DNA of 64,000 bases from Ustilago trichophora (Eukaryota; Basidiomycota; Ustilaginomycetes; Ustilaginales; Ustilaginaceae): NCBI GenBank assembly GCA_900323505.1, contig OOIN01000010.1, forward strand, positions 434,001 to 498,000, in the 5' to 3' direction. The notes under the pieces were generated by a model, which was given only the letters and a program-made list of their open reading frames with translations, searched no databases and was not told the origin of the DNA. The translations under genes were made by a program, and so were the position numbers. Below, piece after piece: positions 51,601-59,271 of the stretch (position 1 is the stretch's first letter; the number at the start of each line of letters is the position of its first letter).

Positions 51601-51773
51601 CTCAGCCCCCTTGTCACTCGACACCGTCGCCTGGCGCGACATCTAATTGCCTTTCTCTGGGCTCGCCTGTCCTTGCTCTCCAGCCTCAGCTCATGACCGT
51701 TACACCATGCGGTACGCCACTCGCACACCATGTGGCCACGGCTGGGAGCTCGCAAGCGACTCTCCCGAGTTAG
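48570..51773 (+). CDS. Retrotransposon ORF2, reverse transcriptase plus RNase H
   Basis: From the ATG at 48570 the frame runs 1067 codons, but recognisable protein ends near codon 660. After a Pro-rich leader come RT motifs: VVPKPHSDKRRTIYHLSHPR, LWKADLEDAFRHV (first catalytic Asp), ALAFGGCSSPFLFNLF, and YLDDFFGAS (catalytic DD). RNase H follows with its four acidic residues in VWTDASKRCIG, FLEALAVLEAL, VHVDNENVEYG and NILADALSRRR. From about 50600 on the same frame becomes Ser/Pro/Arg-rich without motifs, while the recombinase is encoded in the -1 frame over the same DNA. The natural ORF2 product is probably RT-RH, or an RT-RH-YR fusion made by frameshifting. There is no methyltransferase. 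Confidence 0.9.
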   Translation: MPVIRQQGYHQHQQRSRQEGELVVSTPTHSGDMPRPQPVPLRIAPTPLPVPPTTAPLRSGPTPAPSPSLVPPTVAPLRPVPPTVAPARTEQTSAPLSRPSLDALTNGIVDMSPDSASTFLSALLSGTPPPPRPNTLCERPIFDATDVPATVGTLQLRYWSQFLDLYPDQAFATQLRGALRHGVKLGYDGPLRHNARPDVNNLPMDSADVQHLRREIETRMQEGRLRHVANPSDVRLVCSPVGVVPKPHSDKRRTIYHLSHPRKPGARLPSVNDGIHPSFVTIRYESLDAIMEFIREHPSASLWKADLEDAFRHVIVSESDARLMGIHFDGRHYQECALAFGGCSSPFLFNLFAEFLHWLTTFALQSVTPSSTSHSEVSHYLDDFFGASDASANPATPVQVLSLASAALGFRISRKKTLWDTTRLEVLGIELDSVAQTASITHQRRQRILQLCGRIVNRGRASLLELQQVAGHLQFVTRVAPHGRAFLRRLYDAVRSHYKAPFGRRISKATRSELLWWIATLNTWDGVSLLQPSPLVVEHVWTDASKRCIGAHLGTMDEPVAAFSHELARRHRRKNIRFLEALAVLEALRRFAPLWSGPRRVVVHVDNENVEYGLRKGSIRDPQTQALFRAIFSLCLQQHIDLVPIRVSSEANILADALSRRRFAFVQQHYPRAYALLRFNAANTAPSPLPPLSRPQASRRQQPSSSGTDLPPAHAHVPQRCASTSPPSPLHDVATPSRPQRHSSSNGWPPNTLPTRLTAQSSVTSPSSSLGTSTSASPQLFSTPNAWPESFEASSESLVLRSLSPSSPSPFPSCANSSVPCRQSAPHHTTVGCSVPPFASPLLASSAQESSLGKRKTPTICSQSARSALPATGRTRPSPSPPARPTRFGRASPSQHRRYRSALAPSLLSTWCAGHARRQHPSSSSKTAALLPGLASSTPYANALRPPGSSPRPTLATPSAVELRPGLPRTVLTTTPSVDLAVGVATASVDTSTSPLPIALPPPRRRSTPTPQPPCHSTPSPGATSNCLSLGSPVLALQPQLMTVTPCGTPLAHHVATAGSSQATLPS
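50537..51646 (+). CDS. Retrotransposon tyrosine recombinase (no ATG)
   Basis: A frame opening after a TGA at 50534-50536 and ending at a TAA at 51644-51646, up to 369 codons, entirely within the longer ORF2 frame. The core-binding part starts LLWNGLASSTRARS, typical of YR elements, then PFPSSETLLIEWVAAQHL. The catalytic part has FLRSGELTWEA (first Arg), HSFRRGAATWAA (HxxR) and RWRSDCFRRYI (Tyr nucleophile). The first ATG in frame comes only about 175 codons in, inside the domain, so translation must rely on a -1 frameshift from ORF2, splicing, or a non-ATG start. It catalyses integration of the circular cDNA. Confidence 0.88.
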   Translation, partial: RSFSPSFCFCPATLSSSVRSPAVQRGQYGSQPPASFVSASGLSSPAAFLLWNGLASSTRARSTTVCFDFASFAASRRCHPFPSSETLLIEWVAAQHLANKTYGTVKRDLAIIKSWHIDLGLSTVVFDSERLARVVRGLKRVVGAPLPVAKLAITLPLLRQLLRALPTVCPSPHNRRMFRAAFCLAFACFLRSGELTWEAQNTDNMLTVGSVCFASDRSYATITIPASKTDPFRQGVALTAPAVPLSTCAVAALDVVCRSRPSSAPLFILEDGRPFARSCFVDTLRQCLAASGIEPSAYSGHSFRRGAATWAASNGVDDDTIRGLGRWRSDCFRRYIDKSAADRAATTKAALYTNASAPLSLDTVAWRDI

Positions 51774-53904
51774 GCAATCAATTTTTGTTTCTCACTCACT
51801 TCGTTTCTTGACACGTGTACCTGACTGTGCTCTCTTGAGAGTGACTCTCAGCGTCATCGGACGCGGTCCGATACTGGGCAACAATCGCAGCTGTCAAATG
51901 GTGTAAGCGAAGGCTTCTCCCCGTCGGATAGCAATTCAGAAAGGGGGATCTTAGCTCATGTCAAATATCTCGCCTTGCTACCGAGTGAGCTGTCATTGTC
52001 GCACGTTCGAAAGGAGAATACGGTTCGGCTGAGTATCAGGCGCGAAGGGACGAACGAGGATGCAAGGGAAGATCACTTGTCAGTGAGCAGGCAGAGATTG
52101 GATTTGTTGGTGGACCCTGGATCGATCTACTCTAGTGCAGCCATTCTGTGACAGCTGGTCCGCGCTTTTGTCGTCCGTGTTAGTTTCAAAAAGACAAGAG
52201 ATCGTCGACGCGTCTTAATTTACGCGACACGTGTCTGGACAGTCGCGTGTCACATTCCACCTTTTCCGCTTCTTCCTCTCTCGGTCTCTCTCGGTCTCAC
52301 GCTTATTTTGTGCACTGCGAAACAGGCACGCACTTCAATATGTCTTACCCCATTCGGCATGGCTGCTGTACACTATTCACAGCGATAGTACCCTTGACCC
52401 TTTTGGGGTGTGTTTGATCTAGTGAGACATCCCAGAGTCGCCATCTGAAAACGCAGTGAATAAGCATGTCGTAACAGCAATCTTCTTCCTTATCTTCCCA
52501 AATAGGATAGGATCGACCGTTTTGCTTTGCTTTTGCTTTCTTCTCACGCAGGAAGAAAGCGAAACAGAAACAATTTCAGTCTTAAACAACATGATTTGTG
52601 GATCGGATCGCCATCCATATCTTCTTCTTCTTCCTCGTGGCTCTTTTTACCGTAAAATGAATCCAAGCCGTTGGTAAATTGCTAAAATGGCTTCGGAACG
52701 CTAATTCTTCTGTTTGAGTCTCAATACAAGCTCGTATTGTGCTGCCTGTTGGAAGCACAAACGGAACCGCTCCGCCTCGCTGGATTGCGATACTGCTTGC
52801 GGAATCTCCATTCCCCTTTTTAACACCTTTCACGCCTGGGGTAGAGCACTCGCACGGACCGCTCGTATCATCCACCTTGGGTGAGGTATGAGTGAGTGCA
52901 CAAAAGGGTCAGACTGAATGGCTTGTGCACAATCCTATGTCACGACCTCTTCCCGTCTTGTAGCAGATTAGCAAACATAAGTCCGGCTTAGATCTCAATC
53001 GTGAACCGCAAGCGATTGGCTGCCGGCCGTATATGATCCCTCAGCCCTTTTGTCGATGCTTTGGCCAAGTTGGACAGCTCGAAAAGGGTCTTGGACATCT
53101 ACCGATTCCCGACAAGCCCATACATGTGTCCAGCGCCTTTGTCACGACGAAAACCAGATCGTACGCCAGTAATGCGTAGACGGAAATATAAGAGTGATAT
53201 CGCAACTAGACCTGTGAAATCTTAAGCTCGATAAGGATCCCAATTCGCCCTTCAAAGGCCTGGCGATAAGCGATGAGCAACAAAGCTAAAGGATGGAAAA
53301 ACAGGGAGAACATAGTCTACCGACAAGGTAGAGAGGAGCGACGATGGGATCGAACAAGAATCAGAGACGTGAATGAAGGACGTGATGAAGTGCAATAGGA
53401 TGACATGGATAAGCTCTGCTCACAAAGACGCTCTTGCACGACCACAGATAGTGCAATACAACCTTGAGCGCGAAAAAATGGGACGCCGTCCGATCAGATT
53501 CCGTTCAGCTGGCCTTTACAGGCGTACCCGCCGATGGCTCCGCTAAAAGAGAAACAGCCATCCCTGTCAGTCCAGTCTACTCTGATATTTACGTCCTCAG
53601 ACTTGAGATCAATATGATCATGGGGATGCTTGACATAAAACCCCCTTCCCCAAACGCCCTCCCATCACCCATCAGCTTTGCATTTAGCTAGTATACGCCA
53701 ACCTCATCATCCCATCTTGAATACTTTCGCCCAATCCGTCAAATTTTACAGTACAGTACACGCTGCTAAGTTACCGCATGCATCTCGAGCTCCGCCCCCT
53801 CGTAAGCGAGGAGTTTGCATTGAATTTGGATCAACATCCTGTAGAATTACAAAGCGAACACATGTCGTCAAGGAGCGTGCAGTGCAAGTAAGATCTCTTT
53901 CAAT
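51774..53904. other. Gene-free region downstream of the retrotransposon
   Basis: About 2.1 kb with only short frames. The first 130 nt hold small hairpins (CTCTCTTGAGAG and GAGAGTGACTCTC around 51830-51851) that may belong to the element's 3' end. The sequence GACACGTGT occurs at about 51811 and again at about 52227. A pentamer tract lies at 53747-53761. No gene recognised. Confidence 0.4.
53747..53761. repeat. ACAGT pentamer tract
   Basis: tacagtacagtacac, about 145 nt beyond the 3' end of the Byr4-like gene. Confidence 0.8.
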
Positions 53905-56900
53905 TTATTGTGAGATGGGCGGTCCAAGTTCGTCAATAGCCATCTGCAAATGCTGCTTTGTGGCCTGAACATAAATCAACAACCCTGGCATAGCTTCTGG
54001 TCGCAAGGCGAGTTTCTGCACCATCGGCGTTTCTAGGGAGCTATGTGAACGCAGGGGAGCTGCGCCCCGATGGAGGCTGTCTACTGTTGTGGATGCGCGG
54101 CGGGGATCTGGGGTGACAGATGTGTTGACTGGTGGTTGCGGTCTCACTGCTAGGCTTGGCCGTCGCACTTGCTGTGAAGAAGTGTCTTTGAATCGTGAGT
54201 CGGCGGGCGCTTTGGAGGGTGGTACCAGGTCGACAGAGCGTCGTTTGTCCCTCATCGCAGATTGAAGTGAAATACGACGTGCTGCTTTCGTCTCTTTCGC
54301 TTCACGAGAGCATTCGGCTGAGGATCCAGCTTCCCACGTGACATCGAGCGATGACTTGGAAGGTGAAGGAACTTGCTTGCGGCGGTCGGCTTTGGAACTT
54401 GACAGAGCGTATCGACCGTTCTCGGGTGCGGTTGGCATGGGAGGCGTGGCTGCCTGTGTGGAGGGTACATCCGGGCTCTTGATGTGCATGCTCTCGAGGG
54501 ACGACTTGGAGCGTAAGAAAGAGCGACGTTTGAGGTTGAGCGACTTACGTTTTTGCTTCGATGTCTGCGGGGTGGATGGGCCAGCATCAAGCGATGGTCT
54601 ATTCTCATCGTTCGGGTCATCTTTGGACATGTCAGCCTCCGTCGTGCCACATGCTTTGGAAGAAGCAACGCTGTCATCACCAGCAGCACCCTTGAATACC
54701 TTCAACAGCTCCCTGAGACCCTGCAAGCCTGCACGGCTGGCGCTTCGCAAGCGGCGCTTGGCGCTCCGATTGGCGTCGCCAACATCGACGCCGTCCAAAG
54801 GTGGCACAACATCGCCAAGCGGTGTATTGGCACCACTGATGACAGGAGCAGTGTGAAAGGGCCGTTCTGAGTGCCTAGAGCGACTGGTGGCACCGTCGCT
54901 CCTCTTTTCGTCAAAGCTGTCCCGGACGGGAGTGGTCAGGTTCGACCAGGCAACGCTTGTTTCACCCGAAGAAGTTGGAGCGATCGCTTTCGAGGGCACG
55001 GATGCGTAGTCCGTGTTGCGGTGTGGAAGTTCATCCCGAGTATATGTTTCAGACTGAAAGCGACCGTGAGATCTGCTCTGAGCCCGAGAGACAGGCGTCA
55101 ATCTAGCGCCACCGAGGATGGCGGAGAGAATGTCAATCTCTCTCTGCACGTCAACGCTCCGTACACCATCTGTTGTCGAGGTGGTGCTCTGACTCGTACC
55201 ACTGGCACTTCTGGCACCTGAGATCGACGACTGACGAGATGTCGGACCTTCCAGTGGCGACCTTGGGAGCGCATAGCTCGACGCATCAGAGAAGGTGGTG
55301 CGCCTATTATCGACACGTGTGGCAAGAGGGGTGTGGGATACTGTGTCCACTTGAGCAGCCGAGTCGGATTCAGACCTTCCCTCGCCCAAGCCGATCAGCA
55401 CGTCGGCGCATTCGAGCCAATTTTGAACCCTCTCTTCCACATCCGAGGTGTGCAGGGGCGCCTTGATCCTTTGGTCCATATAGCTTGCCTTGAGCGTCTT
55501 GAGCTCTTCGATGCCTTTGGCGAAGTCGCGGACCAGGCTGATGTTGTTGCGGATGCCGGTTTGAGCCTTGCTGATGCGGCTAGGAATCTTGAGATCGCTG
55601 AGGCTGTTGCGCCGGGTCGCGCTCTTCAGGGGAGATGCAGCCGAGGATGTTGTTTGGCTCGTCGAAGGCAGGATAGGCACGCTCGTGTCGGCAGTGGAGC
55701 TCATTTGCTTGGCTAGGTTTGTCTCTGTACTGCGCGAAGCAGTCCCAGGGGACGGCCTGATAGGAGAGTCAACGACAGACAAATCTCCCCCGTTCGAGGC
55801 TGCGTACCGCGATGGAGCGAGTGAGCCTGGGACAGATTGCTTGCGTGCAGGGCGGAGAACGACCGCCGGAGCCCCATCAAGTGTCTTTTCGAGATAGAGA
55901 GGAGACCCTGTCATATTGTTAAGGCGGCTGTGATCTTCCTGCACTGACAAAGGATTGTGACGCCCAGACAAATCGACAGACGCAGTCCAAGCAGTGTCTT
56001 TCGTGTCCATCGATGGAGTGCCACCGCGCTTGCCATACGATAGCCAACCCGAGGAAGACTGGTTTGAAAGGCCCGGAGAGCTGCCGACGCTGGTGCCGTA
56101 CGAAGTCTCTGAATCGTGCGCGTCAGGTCCGCTGGACACCGAGATTTGCTTCCTCATTCTATAGCCATACAGAGACTCGGCGCTGGTATGGCTGTGAGCT
56201 GTGGAGGCAGAGACCGACCTGCTCGTGGAGCCTCGATCCATCTTTTCGCCAAGGTAAGGATACGGTGCCGTCGGTCCATCAGCAGAGGCTTCGTCCGATC
56301 GGACACGAGCGTGGCCTTCGCGCTGGGCAGCCTGCAGCTGTCGAGCGGCTGGGCCTGCACCAGATGCATCGCGGCCAGACCGGACCGGTGTCGGTACAGC
56401 TTCGGCGCCGTAGCTGAGGTCCCCACGCAAGGTGTTGGAGCTTGAAAAGTCACGACGAAGACCAGCAGTCGGAGGATGGCCAAGACCCCCATATCGACTC
56501 TCAACTTCATTGGAAGATGATTTGCCGTCCAAACGGCTGGGCCCATCGACGCGACTTTGACCAGAAAGAAAGGACGCATCATTCCATCGAATGGCATCTC
56601 CCAGGGATGCAGGCGGCTTGCTCGGACTTCCAGGGACAGCCCAGGAGACTTGACTGGGAGAATCACGTTGGAAGCTGTCACTGCCTCTGCGGCCGCTTTC
56701 ATCTCTTGGGCGTGTCGGCGTCGCCTCGCTTGATCGACGCAATCCGAGCCAGGCAGAGGGCGGCGACATGGGTTGATGTGAAGCATGTGCCGATGACCTC
56801 TCGCGGGGTGGGCTGCACATGATGTCCGGGGGTTGAGGCAGATCTGACCTGCGGCGAGGGGGTGAGGAGGGCGGGGTCGCGAGAGAGTTGACTCCATTTG

Positions 56901-59271
56901 AAGGTGCGACAGTGGTCTTTTCACCACGACCTAGCAGTCGACGGAAGCTTGTGCTGCGGAGGGCAGCGTAGCTCTTTTCCAAGCTTGATGGGCTGACGCC
57001 GCGCTTGGAGCGATTGGATGAGGTCGACATCTGGCTGAGCAGGGAGGCTTGGCTGCGGTTGACATTGTCCGCATATAGCCGCTGGGAGTTGTCGCCTGTC
57101 TCGGGCATCTCGTTCACACTGCTGTTAGACGCATTGGCGACACTGATGCGAGAGCGGGAGAGGCTCAAGCGTTGTAGTGCGCCGAGCTTTGACTTGGATT
57201 GAGACCTTGCGTGAGTCTTAGCTCCTGAGTCATCGGCCGCGTCCTTCTTCTGTCCTCCAACACGCGAGGGTGACTGCGCGCTTGCCGCCGAGTCTTTCGC
57301 TATTGATTTGCGAGACGTGTCAAAGCCCAGAGCCGCACCGAGCGAGCGTCTCGCAGGGCGGCTTTTGATGGCAGCGACGGCTTCTTTCGATGGCGTCTCT
57401 GTCTCTGTGTCGTCACCGCTCTCGTCGCTGCGACCATTCAAATCATGACGATCCTTTCGGCCGCTGCTGACAAGTCCAAGAGCATTGCGCTGGTTTGAAG
57501 ACCGCAAACTTGTAGCAGACAAGTCGTCACTGTCCTGTGACATTCTCGGGAGGTATGAATCGACATCCGATTGAGCAGCAAGACGTGCTGAAAAGTCGGT
57601 GGCATCGCTCGCTGTGGATGCATTCGAAAAGCGCTTCTTTGATTTGGGCGGCTCTCCTCCACCTCCAAAATCCAAATGTCGGCGAACATCTGGCGGTAGC
57701 TCCCTTGATGAAGTTCGGTTCCCGTGTGCAGCATGACCCTGTGCGTGGCACGGAGCGCTGGGAAGCCGCATGGAATTGTGTAGAGAGGATGTCGTGGAGG
57801 CAGAAGGCGTGAGCAGAGGGTCTGCATTCCACGAGAAAGCGTCGTCCCAATTCTCGACGTCATCTTCATCGTCTTTATCGTGGTTGCCGAGCAGATGCAG
57901 CGACTTGGAGCTCGATGCACTGGTTGAACCATTTCTCTCACTTGACCCAAACTGCTGGGCGGCGACGCTGCTCTGAGGTGTAGAATCGATCGGATCTTCC
58001 TCGTTCTGGAAAAGGAAATCGTCATCCCAGCTCTCGCGAACCGAAGAGGTCACACGAATGCCCTTGAGGTCGGCCGCTTGTATGTTCTGAAGGTGCGATT
58101 CTGTTTGAACGGGGGATGCCACAGCGCTGACGACTAGCTTGCTGCTGACAATGTCTGGCTTGAGCGTGGATGCATCACCAGTAATGGAGAGAGAAGGGTG
58201 CAATACGTGATCCTGTTGCTGAAGGATTGGCAAGCGGAGAGGCTCTGTGTGGTCGGCCTCAGATATGCCGAGTTCCGCATCCCAGTCAGCGTCTACCGAA
58301 TCACCGAGTGTATCTTCAGATGCCGAGCGCTGCTGCTTCTTGGTGTCTTGAGGGGCGTAATGTAGAGTGTGTCGATCTGATCTCGGTGCCGATTGTTGTT
58401 GAGCAAGACTTGACTTGGTTCCGGCACCGTTGACTTGCGCCTGCGTCGTTGGCAGACCGGGGCTCATAGCCGAAAAAGACTGATATGGATCGTTGTCAAG
58501 TGAATCATCGTCCGTGTGAGAATGATAGCCGTTCGAAATGCGGCTTCGTGTGAAACTGCCAGCGTCGCTCCCTGCACGACTACGATTGCCCGTGTGCTGG
58601 GTCCCGGGTTGGGCCAAAGAGCTGACACTTGTTGCTCTCGAACGTGAGGTAGCAGAAGCGAGGGAGCTGGACCGCGATCTGATTGATGCCGGAGCATGCT
58701 CACTGTTTGTAGCGTAGCTGTACGGCGATGAGGCAGGCTGGGCTAGCTGCGAGCCGGATGCCGTGACGGGCTGGTATAAGGACGAGGAACGTGCGCTACA
58801 TGAATACGCTTGCGAATGCGCCAAGCTGGAGGCTGGGTATGCGGCCGGTGTTGGCGATAGTAGGCTCGGCTGTTGGAGCATCCAGAGTTGTTGTTGACGT
58901 TCATAGAATCGGGCGCTGCTGGAGGGTGGCGGTCGATACGGCCTATCCGCGTGTCTGGTGCGAGGAGGGGTGATGGATGTAGAGACAGCACGATACTGTG
59001 GAGAGGATTGGAGCTGTGATGATGACGATGCTGAGGAGTATGGGGCTGACACATGCCGAGTCGCTGACGAGAGTCTACTGGTGGAGGATGAGCCTCGATC
59101 GGGAAGTGGTTCGAGGACAAACTCGCTTCCTTCGGCGACGACGACGCGAGATGGCGACGGTGGTTTGTCGGATGGAGACCGATTGGCGTATATGGTTCTG
59201 CGTCTACCTGTCAGCTCTGCTCTCCGGGTTGAGCCACTGCCCGGCGCAGAGCTCGATGGGAGCGATTGCAT
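53905..59271 (-). CDS. Byr4/Bfa1-like subunit of a septation/mitotic-exit GAP
   Basis: A 1788-residue, mostly disordered protein from the ATG at 59271. Spaced acidic-aromatic motifs occur in the first third: DADWDAELG (about residue 327), SWDDDFLFQNEEDPID (about 415) and VENWDDAFSW (about 474). Near residue 1240 lies an ordered helix, ISKAQTGIRNNISLVRDFAKGIEELKTLK, followed by VEERVQNWLECADVLIGLGEG. The WDDDF repeats plus the RNNxxLVRDFAxGIxELK helix are what I associate with Byr4/Bfa1, which with Cdc16/Bub2 forms the two-component GAP for the Spg1/Tem1 GTPase and restrains septation or mitotic exit. Very long for the family. Confidence in the family is moderate; in the gene, high. Confidence 0.72.
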   Translation of the reverse strand: MQSLPSSSAPGSGSTRRAELTGRRRTIYANRSPSDKPPSPSRVVVAEGSEFVLEPLPDRGSSSTSRLSSATRHVSAPYSSASSSSQLQSSPQYRAVSTSITPPRTRHADRPYRPPPSSSARFYERQQQLWMLQQPSLLSPTPAAYPASSLAHSQAYSCSARSSSLYQPVTASGSQLAQPASSPYSYATNSEHAPASIRSRSSSLASATSRSRATSVSSLAQPGTQHTGNRSRAGSDAGSFTRSRISNGYHSHTDDDSLDNDPYQSFSAMSPGLPTTQAQVNGAGTKSSLAQQQSAPRSDRHTLHYAPQDTKKQQRSASEDTLGDSVDADWDAELGISEADHTEPLRLPILQQQDHVLHPSLSITGDASTLKPDIVSSKLVVSAVASPVQTESHLQNIQAADLKGIRVTSSVRESWDDDFLFQNEEDPIDSTPQSSVAAQQFGSSERNGSTSASSSKSLHLLGNHDKDDEDDVENWDDAFSWNADPLLTPSASTTSSLHNSMRLPSAPCHAQGHAAHGNRTSSRELPPDVRRHLDFGGGGEPPKSKKRFSNASTASDATDFSARLAAQSDVDSYLPRMSQDSDDLSATSLRSSNQRNALGLVSSGRKDRHDLNGRSDESGDDTETETPSKEAVAAIKSRPARRSLGAALGFDTSRKSIAKDSAASAQSPSRVGGQKKDAADDSGAKTHARSQSKSKLGALQRLSLSRSRISVANASNSSVNEMPETGDNSQRLYADNVNRSQASLLSQMSTSSNRSKRGVSPSSLEKSYAALRSTSFRRLLGRGEKTTVAPSNGVNSLATPPSSPPRRRSDLPQPPDIMCSPPRERSSAHASHQPMSPPSAWLGLRRSSEATPTRPRDESGRRGSDSFQRDSPSQVSWAVPGSPSKPPASLGDAIRWNDASFLSGQSRVDGPSRLDGKSSSNEVESRYGGLGHPPTAGLRRDFSSSNTLRGDLSYGAEAVPTPVRSGRDASGAGPAARQLQAAQREGHARVRSDEASADGPTAPYPYLGEKMDRGSTSRSVSASTAHSHTSAESLYGYRMRKQISVSSGPDAHDSETSYGTSVGSSPGLSNQSSSGWLSYGKRGGTPSMDTKDTAWTASVDLSGRHNPLSVQEDHSRLNNMTGSPLYLEKTLDGAPAVVLRPARKQSVPGSLAPSRYAASNGGDLSVVDSPIRPSPGTASRSTETNLAKQMSSTADTSVPILPSTSQTTSSAASPLKSATRRNSLSDLKIPSRISKAQTGIRNNISLVRDFAKGIEELKTLKASYMDQRIKAPLHTSDVEERVQNWLECADVLIGLGEGRSESDSAAQVDTVSHTPLATRVDNRRTTFSDASSYALPRSPLEGPTSRQSSISGARSASGTSQSTTSTTDGVRSVDVQREIDILSAILGGARLTPVSRAQSRSHGRFQSETYTRDELPHRNTDYASVPSKAIAPTSSGETSVAWSNLTTPVRDSFDEKRSDGATSRSRHSERPFHTAPVISGANTPLGDVVPPLDGVDVGDANRSAKRRLRSASRAGLQGLRELLKVFKGAAGDDSVASSKACGTTEADMSKDDPNDENRPSLDAGPSTPQTSKQKRKSLNLKRRSFLRSKSSLESMHIKSPDVPSTQAATPPMPTAPENGRYALSSSKADRRKQVPSPSKSSLDVTWEAGSSAECSREAKETKAARRISLQSAMRDKRRSVDLVPPSKAPADSRFKDTSSQQVRRPSLAVRPQPPVNTSVTPDPRRASTTVDSLHRGAAPLRSHSSLETPMVQKLALRPEAMPGLLIYVQATKQHLQMAIDELGPPISQ

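Larger units (their letters stand above)
46102..51773 (+). mobile_element. Tyrosine-recombinase retrotransposon, Ngaro-like
   Basis: The coding order is gag-like zinc-knuckle ORF1, reverse transcriptase plus RNase H, then a tyrosine recombinase. RT-RH with a tyrosine recombinase instead of a DDE integrase or endonuclease defines the DIRS/Ngaro/VIPER group. No methyltransferase domain follows RNase H, which excludes typical DIRS1 and favours Ngaro. All catalytic residues seen are intact and no frame is broken inside a domain, so the copy is probably young. I could not find split direct repeats or terminal repeats, so both outer limits are uncertain; the range given runs from the leader ORF to the last stop. 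Confidence 0.88.
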
